NCBI RefSeq assembly: GCF_016584665.1
Contig: NZ_BBJB01000067.1
Coordinates: 1 to 64,000 of the forward strand
Source: Pseudanabaena sp. lw0831
GTDB taxonomy: Bacteria; Cyanobacteriota; Cyanobacteriia; Pseudanabaenales; Pseudanabaenaceae
Length of the DNA: 64,000 nt
Direction of reading: 5' to 3'
Shown: one piece after another, positions 1 through 8,059 of the stretch
Numbering within the stretch: the stretch's first letter is position 1
How the letters are laid out: each line of letters opens with the position of its first letter
Program-made: the position numbers and the translations under genes
Notes under the pieces: model-generated
Told to the model about the DNA's origin: nothing
The model's database searches: none
What the model saw: the letters and a program-made list of their open reading frames with translations, nothing else

Positions 1-44
1 GTACAGATTTTGGGGCTTTATATTTAATTGTGCCTAGCTACTTA
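1..44. repeat. Right end of a family-A MITE-like element (cut by window edge)
   Basis: The first 44 bases match the right-hand part of the complete element at 31233-31337: a GTACAG arm end, then TTTATATTTAATTGTGC, then TAGCTACTTA. Only this half lies in the window. A separate inverted repeat follows directly at 47-87. Confidence 0.6.
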
Positions 45-46
45 AT

Positions 47-87
47 GCAATTGTGTTGAGGGCACTTCGCGCCATCAACACAATTGC
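47..87. repeat. Inverted repeat, 13-bp perfect arms
   Basis: Arms GCAATTGTGTTGA and its complement enclose a GC-rich centre (60-74) that is itself nearly palindromic. It lies just upstream of the phytol kinase remnant. The role is unknown. Confidence 0.7.
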
Positions 88-90
88 GAA

Positions 91-355
91 ATGTCATTCT
101 ACATAGCTTGTCATATGCCCATAACCAGCGATATCTCTTCAATCATCAACCTAACAATCCAGATTAGTGCTGCGGCTATTTGGCTAGGTCTAGTATTTCT
201 AGCTTCAGAGATCTTGCGCTGCCTCAAGCAAGTTCTAGAATTAGTTCGCAAAGTTGTGCATATTGTCACTGGTAATGTCTTGCCGATCGCGTGGTGGCTG
301 CAATCCCGACTTGGCTATGTGTGACCGCAGGCGTGACATTTAGTGCGATCGCATA
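91..355 (+). pseudogene. Remnant of phytol kinase / phosphatidate cytidylyltransferase-like gene
   Basis: The 77-residue reading frame from ATG 91 resembles the start of cyanobacterial phytol kinase (VTE5 type): one membrane segment, then ELVRKVVHIVTGNV and AWWL, the conserved first kinase motif. The frame breaks near position 300. In the next frame the homology resumes as IPTWLCVTAGVTFSAIA before a stop at 353-355. The intact family is around 230 residues, so only the first third survives, with a frameshift. Phytol kinase recycles phytol from chlorophyll for tocopherol synthesis, so an intact copy may lie elsewhere. The family is recognised from memory, without a search. Confidence 0.6.
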
Positions 356-470
356 GGCACAAGCCGCCTGTACTGCATGGTTTTGCGATCTTGCGGTAGT
401 CACAAGAATGAATATGTAGAAAGTCTTTGCAGGTAAGAACAAATCTAAGATACTTTGATAAACTAGTCTT

Positions 471-1238
471 CTACAAAATCTGTGACAAAAATTTCTTAGT
501 GCGTTCTTCTTTAGGATTTTGGAAAAACTCTTCAGGAGTTGCTTCCTCGACAATTACACCACCATCCATAAACACAATGCGATCTGCGACTTCACGGGCA
601 AAGCCCACTTCGTGCGTTACGACTACCATCGTCATTCCTGAATCCGCAAGCGATCTCATCACATCCAATACTTCTCGCACCATCTCAGGATCGAGAGAAG
701 AAGTCGGTTCATCAAAGAGCATGATTTTTGGTTGCATCGCCAAAGCTCTCGCGATCGCCACCCGTTGCTGCTGTCCACCTGATAGCTGTAATGGATACTT
801 GTGAGCCTGTTGCGAAATGCCAACTCGCTCTAATAATTGCGTAGCAACTTCTGAAGCCTTAGTCTTTGACCATTTGCGAACCCATGACGGCGCGAGGGTA
901 ATATTTTGGAAAACCGTGAGATGCGGGAAAAGATTGAACTGCTGAAATACCATGCCCACTTCTCGGCGGATGGCATCGATATTGCGATGGTTCTCTGGCG
1001 ATAGCTCAATGCCATCGACAAATATTTTGCCCTGCTGATATTCTTCTAAAGCATTAAAGGTTCGCGCAAATGTGGATTTGCCAGAGCCAGATGGCCCCAT
1101 AATTACTACCACTTCACCACGGTTTACCGTCAAATTCACGCCCTTAAGAACATGAAAGCTGCCATACCACTTATGCACGTCTTGGGCGACAATCATCGGC
1201 TCAGTCATGGATGGATTTGAGGCTAATGTTTCTTGCAT
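471..1238 (-). CDS. Polar amino acid ABC transporter ATP-binding protein (GlnQ/BgtA type)
   Basis: This is the cytoplasmic ATPase subunit of a polar amino acid importer. In its 255 residues the Walker A motif GPSGSGKST is at 48-56, the Q-loop at about 99, the signature LSGGQ at 152-156, Walker B KIMLFDEP at 171-178 and the H-loop histidine at 209. The [13 protein letters not shown] stretch is typical of GlnQ. A second start at Met11 is possible. No permease or binding-protein gene is next to it; the upstream neighbour is an unrelated secreted protein. Stand-alone ATPase genes of this type (BgtA) serve unlinked permeases in other cyanobacteria, so an orphan location is expected. Substrate cannot be told from the ATPase. 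Confidence 0.93.
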   Translation of the reverse strand: MQETLASNPSMTEPMIVAQDVHKWYGSFHVLKGVNLTVNRGEVVVIMGPSGSGKSTFARTFNALEEYQQGKIFVDGIELSPENHRNIDAIRREVGMVFQQFNLFPHLTVFQNITLAPSWVRKWSKTKASEVATQLLERVGISQQAHKYPLQLSGGQQQRVAIARALAMQPKIMLFDEPTSSLDPEMVREVLDVMRSLADSGMTMVVVTHEVGFAREVADRIVFMDGGVIVEEATPEEFFQNPKEERTKKFLSQIL

Positions 1239-1313
1239 GATGATAGGGTGCTTGTGCTAATTACTGAGCCGAAAACCAAGAATGAAATGCTTCGCAAAGC
1301 GAATTATTTCATT

Positions 1314-3110
1314 CTATAGGCTATTTTGATGAATTACACGCGCATCTAGACCAATTGCCGATCGCACAATTGTTTTTAAGACTTCGGCGCGATCGCGATC
1401 GGGGTAGCCTTGCACGAGAATAATACTTCCAAATCGTGAAGGAATGAGTTTGCCACTGGGGACAATGCTGCGGACTCGATTGAGAGCTTCAACATCTGCC
1501 GATGGAATCACGACTAAATAAGGGGCTGTATCCCTTGATGGTCGGGGCACTAGTGCCGCAATTTTAGAATTGTAGGGGATTGGCGTTGGCTGGACTGGTG
1601 GAGGTGTAATGGTTGGTGGAATGGAGGTCGTTGGAGTAGTTGGAGTAGTTGGAGTAGTTGGAGTAACTGGAGTTGTTGTTGGATTGCTAGGGACAAATAT
1701 CGATCTCGGTGGAGTGACAGGCTTGGGTGGTACGACGGGAACAGGATCGCGATCGATGAGAACTTCGCTGGGACTTTGCGCAAGATTTGTGTCTAAAGCC
1801 GCTAGTTTAGTCGTAGTCACTGGAGCAGTAGTCCGAGGAACTAAAGGAGTAATCGGTTTAACTAGTGTGACTGGCTGCGGTACATCGGGCAATGGCTCAA
1901 TGAAGATACTACTGCTAGATGGAGCTAGAGCTGTTGGCGGCTTAACGGGAGAAGTAAAACTGGGTTGAGGTTTTGTAATTTCGATAGGATCAACATTGAT
2001 TGCATTGGTAGGTGTCTTAGGCACAGATGGCAATGTTGTTGTAGCCACAGGTAATGGAGTGCTGGTGATTTGTGGTGCAGGAGCCGTTGGAGATTCTCCG
2101 ACAAAAGCGATATCCCCTGCAATCTTTTGGGGATCGAGTTGATTGCCAACGGCAACTTGGGTAACCCCAGAATTGTTGTTAAGATCTTTACCTAGATTGT
2201 TACGGAAGATATTACCCCCAGCATTTATGGAAGTCCCTAAATCAGGAGTGGGATAGCCTTTGCGGTCTTTGAGAATCACAATTCCATTGCGTTGATTATC
2301 AGAAATCAAATTATTTCGCAAAGTCGGAGCCGACAGATTGGAAATTACAATTCCATCATTATTATTGAGAATATTATTGCCACTTATATTCACTCTCGAT
2401 TTTTGCCCGATCGCTAGCCCAAATCCTGTACTTTCAAAAGTGTTGTTACGGATTTCGCCCGTGCTGCTCCCCACTGCCGATAGACCATTTGCGCCATTTT
2501 TCTTAAAGACATTTTCACTAACGATCGCATCAGCAGTTCCTGTCAAAAATAAACCTTCGCGATCGCTATTGATAAAAGTATTATTTGCGATCGCTACGCG
2601 CTTACCCGACTCAACCCAAACCGCAGTTCCTCTAGTATTGGGATTGGTAACGGTAACTCCTTCAATCCGCGCATCATTGTCAGCAAGCATCGTAATATTT
2701 TGGCTAGCAAAGCTGGTACTAATGAATTTGCCTCCACCCCGAATCACCGTATTCAAGCCTCTAGCTGTCGGTGCGCCACGTAGCGTCACACCTGCAGGAA
2801 GTTTAATCGGAAAAGATTCGCCTGTCTCAGCACTGTAGATTCCTTCCTGTAGTTGGATTACTGTTCCCGCCACAGGTTTAGTCGCCAGCGCTGCCGAGAT
2901 CGATGGATAGGGATTATTTGGCGAACCATCACCGTTGGGGTTAGCACGCGGAGCAACATAAATCTGTGATGCTGTCTGTGGTAATTGGCTAATTTTCCAT
3001 GTTTGCGCCTGCGTCGGCGACAGGGCAGGACGCGCAAACAGCGGCGGGGCGATCGCTAAAACCGTGATACTTGTGGCGATCGCGCTGAAGAGACTAGGTT
3101 TGCAACGCAT
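1314..3110 (-). CDS. Secreted DUF1565 parallel beta-helix protein with proline-rich linker
   Basis: The 598-residue protein starts with a signal peptide (charged MRCK, hydrophobic core, cleavage near residue 26-36). Residues 50 to about 330 form a DUF1565/right-handed beta-helix region with repeating N-N-x-F/I and G-I-x-I turns, the pattern of pectin-lyase-like surface proteins. Residues from about 345 to 525 are Pro/Thr-rich and include a run of TPT repeats, encoded by five 9-bp DNA repeats near 1630-1674. The last 75 residues (YLVVIPSADVEALNRVR to the end) look like a compact SPOR-like domain. It is probably periplasmic or at the cell surface. Substrate and activity are unknown; no lyase active site could be assigned by eye. 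Confidence 0.8.
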   Translation of the reverse strand: MRCKPSLFSAIATSITVLAIAPPLFARPALSPTQAQTWKISQLPQTASQIYVAPRANPNGDGSPNNPYPSISAALATKPVAGTVIQLQEGIYSAETGESFPIKLPAGVTLRGAPTARGLNTVIRGGGKFISTSFASQNITMLADNDARIEGVTVTNPNTRGTAVWVESGKRVAIANNTFINSDREGLFLTGTADAIVSENVFKKNGANGLSAVGSSTGEIRNNTFESTGFGLAIGQKSRVNISGNNILNNNDGIVISNLSAPTLRNNLISDNQRNGIVILKDRKGYPTPDLGTSINAGGNIFRNNLGKDLNNNSGVTQVAVGNQLDPQKIAGDIAFVGESPTAPAPQITSTPLPVATTTLPSVPKTPTNAINVDPIEITKPQPSFTSPVKPPTALAPSSSSIFIEPLPDVPQPVTLVKPITPLVPRTTAPVTTTKLAALDTNLAQSPSEVLIDRDPVPVVPPKPVTPPRSIFVPSNPTTTPVTPTTPTTPTTPTTSIPPTITPPPVQPTPIPYNSKIAALVPRPSRDTAPYLVVIPSADVEALNRVRSIVPSGKLIPSRFGSIILVQGYPDRDRAEVLKTIVRSAIGLDARVIHQNSL

Positions 3111-3227
3111 ACAGGAAATCCTCTTAAACCAACGGACAAAAATTCACACAATTGATTATGTGTTTGTGCCAATCAAAATACACGAAAATTCTGCCACTTG
3201 CAAAAAATCCTTTGACTTTGGAAATGA

Positions 3228-3330
3228 TATAGCTGTAGCCAGAAAGGTTAGGACAAAGACAAAGCCCAAAAGGGAGTTGCGGCGCAAAGCGCCGCAACTC
3301 CCTTTTGGGCTTAGAATAACTAAAGCTATA
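3228..3330. repeat. Family-B MITE-like element with 24-bp-arm central hairpin
   Basis: Ends TATAGCTGTAG and AAAGCTATA are short terminal inverted repeats. Inside, 3262-3312 is a perfect palindrome of two 24-bp arms around AAA. The left internal part (GGTTAGGACAAA, then AGCCCAAAAG) matches the copies at 12182-12300 and 41645-41760. It ends about 10 bp before the start of the next gene. Confidence 0.75.
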
Positions 3331-3340
3331 CAATTCCTTG

Positions 3341-4183
3341 ATGTATGACAACACCTGTAAGTTTCTAGCTGAGAACTTTCCCGAAGACTTTGCCTGTTGG
3401 CTCTTGGGGAAATCTATTCCGCTAACTAAGCTCGAACCATCTGAACTCTCCGCTGAGCCGATTCGTGCCGATTCTGTCATATTTCTAGAGTCATCGGAAA
3501 TAGTTGTGCATTTAGAGTTTCAGACCAAAACCGATGAGACAATGGCATATCGGATGGCTAACTATTGGTTGAGACTTTACGGCAAATATCCCACTAAATC
3601 AATTCATCAAACTGTTATCTACCTAAAGCGTACAAACTCTCCTCTTGCACACCAGACCAGCTTTAAATCTAAGCAACTAAACCACGAATTTAATGTCATT
3701 CGTCTCTGGGAACAACCCACTGATATCTTTCAGCAATACCTAGGACTATTGCCTCTCGCCGTCTTAACCAAAACAAGCGATCCAGAAAAAACTTTAAGGG
3801 ATGTGGCTAGACAAATTGATAATATTGCCGATAAACGAGTACAAAGTAACGTAGCAGCGTCTACCGCTATAATATCGGGTATAGCCTTAGACAAAGCAAT
3901 CATCCAAAGACTACTAAGGAGTGAAATCATGAAAGAATCAGTGATTTATCAGGATATTTTAATGGAAGGCGAGGCGAAAGGCGAGGCGAAAGGCAAAGCT
4001 GAAGGCAAAGCTGAAACCGCCCGTCAAATAGCCCTAAACATGTTGAGTTCCAGCATGTCTACAGATTTAGTTGCCCAATTTACAGGACTGACTCTGAAAC
4101 AAGTCCAAAAACTGCAAAAGCTTTCCACAAAACAGCCCAAGATACCAAAGTCTTCAAAGCCAAAGCGATCGCCTAAATCCTAA
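3341..4183 (+). CDS. Rpn-family (PD-(D/E)XK) nuclease-like protein
   Basis: The 280 residues match the recombination-promoting nuclease / putative transposase family common in cyanobacteria. An N-terminal restriction-endonuclease-like core carries RADSVIFL followed by VVHLEFQTK, the expected D...E-x-Q/K catalytic pattern. A helical part and a low-complexity (E/K)G-E/K-A repeat follow near residues 208-225, then a short helical tail. I chose ATG 3341; a TTG codon directly before it would add one residue. The gene begins only 10 bp after the family-B element, so its promoter may lie in or beyond that repeat. Biological role is uncertain. Confidence 0.8.
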   Translation: MYDNTCKFLAENFPEDFACWLLGKSIPLTKLEPSELSAEPIRADSVIFLESSEIVVHLEFQTKTDETMAYRMANYWLRLYGKYPTKSIHQTVIYLKRTNSPLAHQTSFKSKQLNHEFNVIRLWEQPTDIFQQYLGLLPLAVLTKTSDPEKTLRDVARQIDNIADKRVQSNVAASTAIISGIALDKAIIQRLLRSEIMKESVIYQDILMEGEAKGEAKGKAEGKAETARQIALNMLSSSMSTDLVAQFTGLTLKQVQKLQKLSTKQPKIPKSSKPKRSPKS

Positions 4184-4203
4184 CTTTCAAGTTGGCGATG
4201 TTG

Positions 4204-5031
4204 CTATAGTTTCGACTTGATTATCGCTTCACTCAAAGCAACCCACTGAGCAACATCTAGATCCTCGGCTCTCACTTGTCCATTAATTCCCATTGATTCC
4301 AAAATGAGAACCAATTGATCGCGATCGATTTCCGAAATTAAATTGTTTCGCAACATCTTGCGCTTGGTCGCAAAACCTAGTGTGAGCAATCGATCTAAAA
4401 ACTTAGGATCGCTAGCAGCGGTAACTGGTGGACGCGGGATGATGCGAACAACAGCCGAGTTAACCTTGGGCGGTGGATAGAAAGCCGTAGCTGGAACATC
4501 GCAAATAAACTGACATTCTGCAAGATATTGAATCTTGACGCTGAGACCATTGTAGGCTTTATGTCCAGCTTTTGCCGCAAGGCGATCGCCTATTTCTTTT
4601 TGAACAAGCAGCACAATTTGCTCAAATTGTTGAATTGGCTCCGAGAGATTTCCCAATAGACGTTTTAGGATTTCGCCAGTGATGTTGTAGGGAATATTAG
4701 CGATTACTTTATTTGTCTGAGCAGGAAGAGGAATATCGAGAATGCTTCCTTCGATCAATTGAAAATTTTTCTGATGCATCGTTTTACGAAGCTTTTCGCA
4801 AAGATCGCGATCGATTTCCACGGCTGTGAGCGACTCAACAAAGGGTAGAAGTAACCGAGTGAGATTACCAGTCCCTGGTCCAATTTCTAAAATGCGATCG
4901 CTTGGTTGCAATTGCCCTGCACGCAAAATTTTATTTAGCACATCATCACTTCGTAACCAATGTTGCCCAAATTGTTTGCGAGGGCGAATAGTTTTGCTAG
5001 GGACATAGATGGGATTGTCGGAATTGGTCAT
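4204..5031 (-). CDS. rsmA: 16S rRNA (adenine1518/1519-N6)-dimethyltransferase RsmA (KsgA)
   Basis: The enzyme dimethylates two adjacent adenines in helix 45 of 16S rRNA using SAM during small-subunit maturation. From Met at 5031 the protein has 275 residues: the family hallmark RKQFGQHWL at 18-26, SAM motif EIGPGTGNLT at 49-58, acidic VEID at 71-74, and catalytic NIPY at 112-115, followed by the C-terminal helical domain. The frame stays open 34 codons further upstream, but those codons run through a palindrome (5053-5097) and do not resemble the family, so I reject the longer start. It converges with the Rpn gene, with a 20-bp gap. Confidence 0.96.
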   Translation of the reverse strand: MTNSDNPIYVPSKTIRPRKQFGQHWLRSDDVLNKILRAGQLQPSDRILEIGPGTGNLTRLLLPFVESLTAVEIDRDLCEKLRKTMHQKNFQLIEGSILDIPLPAQTNKVIANIPYNITGEILKRLLGNLSEPIQQFEQIVLLVQKEIGDRLAAKAGHKAYNGLSVKIQYLAECQFICDVPATAFYPPPKVNSAVVRIIPRPPVTAASDPKFLDRLLTLGFATKRKMLRNNLISEIDRDQLVLILESMGINGQVRAEDLDVAQWVALSEAIIKSKL

Positions 5032-5052
5032 TGCGATCGCACAAGTAGATCC

Positions 5053-5097
5053 AAATTTGTAAGGTTGCACCCCAAAGGGGTGCAACCTTACAAATTT
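5053..5097. repeat. Perfect inverted repeat, 21-bp arms around AAA
   Basis: The arms pair without mismatch around a 3-nt centre (CCCC-AAA-GGGG core). It lies just upstream of rsmA in the divergent gap with the acetyltransferase gene. There is no T-tract to suggest a terminator for either gene. Confidence 0.9.
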
Positions 5098-5163
5098 TGG
5101 TAATTTATTAGTGATAATAACTGAGATCGTCAAATTATTTTCGCTAAGTCGTTAGCGCTGAAT

Positions 5164-5754
5164 GTGCCAAGCCCCTCTTCTTCGTTTACTATTCGCCAAG
5201 CTAGCTCTAGAGATGTCGGTTATGTATCCGATATCTTGACTGAGAGCTTTTATCGAAGTACCGATCGCCAAGTCAACTTTTTGCAACGTTGCTTTACGGA
5301 TTTGGTCTATCCGATTTTGCGCTACGGGATCATGCTCGATCTCAGTGGTCGGTTTGGTGACAAAACACCTTGCTATGCCTGCCTTGTCGCCACCCATCCT
5401 GCCAATAAATTTCAAGCGATCGCCTCTCTTGAAATTTGTATGCGCTACGTGCCTGTCAAGCCATATCGTGAATTTTGGCTAGGACGCGAAATGCAACAAT
5501 ATCCCTATGTATTTAACTTGGCAGTACATCCCCAATGGCGGCGGCGTGGCGTGGCTAAACAACTTTTGTTAGCAGCAGAGCAAACGGTGAAACAATGGGG
5601 GTTTTCGCGACTCTATATGCATGTACTTGAAGACAACCACCCTGCCCGTCATCTGTACGATCGCATTGGCTACCGACAGCATAGCCAAGAAGGTATTGTC
5701 AATTATTGGTTAATGGGGCGACCAAAAAAATTGTTATTACAAAAAAAATTCTAG
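5164..5754 (+). CDS. GNAT-family N-acetyltransferase
   Basis: This cytoplasmic acetyltransferase of 196 residues has GNAT motif A at about 117-136 (FNLAVHPQWRRRGVAKQLL, with the R-x-x-G-V-A acetyl-CoA pyrophosphate loop) and motif B around 150-172 (LYMHVLEDNHPARHLYDRIGY). The only usable start in frame near the N-terminus is GTG 5164; the frame closes at a TGA at 5122. Acceptor substrate is unknown. It is transcribed away from rsmA and converges with glcD. Confidence 0.85.
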   Translation: MPSPSSSFTIRQASSRDVGYVSDILTESFYRSTDRQVNFLQRCFTDLVYPILRYGIMLDLSGRFGDKTPCYACLVATHPANKFQAIASLEICMRYVPVKPYREFWLGREMQQYPYVFNLAVHPQWRRRGVAKQLLLAAEQTVKQWGFSRLYMHVLEDNHPARHLYDRIGYRQHSQEGIVNYWLMGRPKKLLLQKKF

Positions 5755-5787
5755 GTAAAGACCGCAAAAAGTAAATGCGATTGCACT

Positions 5788-7290
5788 CTAAAAACGATCT
5801 ACTAATTTAAACTTCGCATCGCTATGAGTAGGCTTTGCTCCTTCGCCACAAGTGCGCGGAGTCGGTAAAATCTTGGTCGGATTCGCAATCCCTTGCGGAT
5901 CGAAAACATCGCGAATCCATCGCATTGTCTCCAAGTCTGATTCGCTAAACATCTCAGGCATATAGCACTTCTTATCCGCACCAATGCCATGCTCACCTGA
6001 AATGCTGCCACCAACTCTTACACAGAGCTTGAGTATTTCACCACCTAATTCCTCTACAACTTCCAAAGCGCCAGCCTCAGCATTGTTATACAGAATCAAA
6101 GGATGCAAATTACCATCACCAGCATGGAAAACATTGGCGACATCGTAGCCATACTTTTCGCTCAGCTTCTCAATCTCTTGCAACACATAAGTCAGCTTAG
6201 TACGCGGAATCACTCCATCCTGCACATAGTAATCAGGACTAAGGCGACCCATCGCCGCAAAAGCTGCCTTCCGACCCTTCCAGAGTCTGAGGCGTTGCTC
6301 AGGATCAGTTGCTGTGGTCACATTTCGCGCGCCATTTTTATAGCAAATTTCTTCAACTCGCTTGGCACTTTCGGCAACTTCTATTTCTAACCCATCAATT
6401 TCAATTAATAGAATTGAAGCAGCATCACGAGGATAGCAATTCGTAGCCACGGTATCTTCGACAGCGTTGATGCTCATATTATCCATGATTTCCATCCCCG
6501 CAGGGATAATGCCAGCACCGATCACGTCAGAAACCGTCGATCCTGCGGCTTCTACTGTCGTGAAATCAGCTAATAGCACATGTATGGATTCCGCAGATTT
6601 AAGAATCTTCAGTGTAACTTCGGTAGCAATACCGAGAGTCCCCTCAGAGCCAACAAAAATCCCTGTGAGGTCATACCCTGGGCTTTCTGGGATTTTGCCG
6701 CCGATATCTTTGATCGAGCCATCAGGTAGAACGATCTTTGCACCAAGAACGTGATTGGTGGTCACTCCATATTTCAGGCAATGGACTCCGCCTGAGTTTT
6801 CCGCAACATTGCCACCAATAGAGCAGATGATCTGACTGGAAGGATCGGGAGCGTAGTAGAATCCTGCGCCGCTTACGGCTTGGGTGACCCAGTTATTGAT
6901 TACCCCCGGTTGGACAACGACACGCTGATTATCAAAATCAACTTCCAAAATCTTTTTCATGCGCGCTGTGACGATCAGCACCGAGTCTGGCAATGGCAAA
7001 GCGCCGCCCGATAAACCTGTCCCCGAACCACGCGCCACAAAAGCGACTTTGTATTGATCGCATACTTTCACTACTGCCGATACTTCCTCAGTGGTAAGGG
7101 GCAGTACGACGAGAGATGGTTGCTGTTTGTAGCTAGTTAGTCCATCGCATTCATAGGCGATTAATTCTTCACGAGTCCTTACTACAAACCGATCGCCCAC
7201 AATAGCGATAAAGTCATTAGCGATCGCTTGCCAATCAAATTGCTGTGTATGTGTTAAAGAAGTTTTTGGGACGGGGGCGATCGCGGTCAT
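5788..7290 (-). CDS. glcD: Glycolate oxidase/dehydrogenase, FAD-binding subunit GlcD
   Basis: The protein oxidises glycolate to glyoxylate in the photorespiratory salvage pathway. Its 500 residues contain an FAD_binding_4 (VAO/PCMH) domain over about 50-240, with the FAD pyrophosphate loop RGSGTGLSGG at 87-96 and a later CSIGGNVAENSGG segment, then a C-terminal FAD-oxidase domain ending with FHAGDGNLHP and GEHGIG. No glcE or glcF is adjacent, as in other cyanobacteria that use GlcD as glycolate dehydrogenase. D-lactate dehydrogenase activity is a possible alternative within the family. Confidence 0.92.
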   Translation of the reverse strand: MTAIAPVPKTSLTHTQQFDWQAIANDFIAIVGDRFVVRTREELIAYECDGLTSYKQQPSLVVLPLTTEEVSAVVKVCDQYKVAFVARGSGTGLSGGALPLPDSVLIVTARMKKILEVDFDNQRVVVQPGVINNWVTQAVSGAGFYYAPDPSSQIICSIGGNVAENSGGVHCLKYGVTTNHVLGAKIVLPDGSIKDIGGKIPESPGYDLTGIFVGSEGTLGIATEVTLKILKSAESIHVLLADFTTVEAAGSTVSDVIGAGIIPAGMEIMDNMSINAVEDTVATNCYPRDAASILLIEIDGLEIEVAESAKRVEEICYKNGARNVTTATDPEQRLRLWKGRKAAFAAMGRLSPDYYVQDGVIPRTKLTYVLQEIEKLSEKYGYDVANVFHAGDGNLHPLILYNNAEAGALEVVEELGGEILKLCVRVGGSISGEHGIGADKKCYMPEMFSESDLETMRWIRDVFDPQGIANPTKILPTPRTCGEGAKPTHSDAKFKLVDRF

Positions 7291-7344
7291 ACTGCATTTA
7301 CAAGGTAATAACTAGATCGATTTTATCGTAAGTAGCTAAACTTA

Positions 7345-7397
7345 AAACCCAGAAGTGTGAGTCGCCCGCGTAGCGGGCGACTCACACTTCTGGGTTT
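7345..7397. repeat. Perfect inverted repeat, 25-bp arms around GTA, with outer short repeats
   Basis: Arms of 25 bp (AAACCCAGAAGTGTGAGTCG and onward) pair perfectly around GTA. Outside them AGCTAAAC (7334-7341) faces GTTTAGCT (7408-7415). The left flank TAAGTAGCTAA recalls the family-A terminal repeat, so this may be a diverged family-A element. Confidence 0.85.
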
Positions 7398-7426
7398 CTG
7401 AGTTGTCGTTTAGCTTTGCGATCGCC

Positions 7427-7984
7427 TTAAAAATTTAACCAGTCGAAAATTTGAGCCACTGTCAGCTTTAAATCGATGCCACTAAGAACAGGGACAATTT
7501 GAGAACCTTCTAAAATCTGAATGCGACGCTCAGGTAGAGCCACTAAAATATTTTCATCTTCGGGATCGAGTAGCCAACCCAACTCTGTACCATCGTCCAC
7601 ACAATGCAACAAATTGGCTAACACCTTGTTTTGTCTCTGATCGGGAGAAAGAATTTCGATCGCCCAATCGGGATAAATTTCAAAACGGTTTGCAACTCGT
7701 CCTGATGATTCGCGGGGAATTCTATCCCAACGAAATACTGAAACATCAGGAACTATCGAAGCTCCTCCAAAAGTACAGCGCAATTCTGTAAAAGCATAGG
7801 CAACCTTTGGGATTTCAGCAACTTGGTTGATATTTGTACATAACTTAATTTGTAAGCGACTATGTTTTCCCAGTGGCATAGGTTTTTGGATAATTTGTCC
7901 GTTCATAAACTCAGAGGCGGGCTTTGTCTCAGGAAGTTTGAGAAACGTCTCTAGGTTGCTAGGTTTTGTTGCGGCGATTACCAT
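7427..7984 (-). CDS. Uma2-family (DUF820) putative restriction endonuclease
   Basis: The 185 residues fit the Uma2/DUF820 fold, a PD-(D/E)XK nuclease-like family that is hugely expanded in cyanobacteria. Candidate active-site residues are Asp80 in IVPDVSVF, Glu110 in DWAIEILSP and Lys120 in DQRQNKV; the WLLDPE segment follows. Length is normal for the family. Function of these proteins in cells is not established. It is one of four Uma2 genes in the window. Confidence 0.88.
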   Translation of the reverse strand: MVIAATKPSNLETFLKLPETKPASEFMNGQIIQKPMPLGKHSRLQIKLCTNINQVAEIPKVAYAFTELRCTFGGASIVPDVSVFRWDRIPRESSGRVANRFEIYPDWAIEILSPDQRQNKVLANLLHCVDDGTELGWLLDPEDENILVALPERRIQILEGSQIVPVLSGIDLKLTVAQIFDWLNF

Positions 7985-8059
7985 AGTTTTACCTTTGCTT
8001 CATAGTACATCTAACATAACATGGCTGCAATTTGGCGATCGCCTTTATAAGAGACTGTT

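Noticed and set aside
2338-2838. Plus-strand reading frame opposite the beta-helix protein gene
   Set aside because: It is a shadow of a well-supported minus-strand gene with signal peptide and DUF1565 features; the plus-strand product has no recognisable domain.
5032-5133. N-terminal extension of rsmA by 34 codons
   Set aside because: The extra codons read through a perfect palindrome, and the family N-terminus fits the start at 5031.
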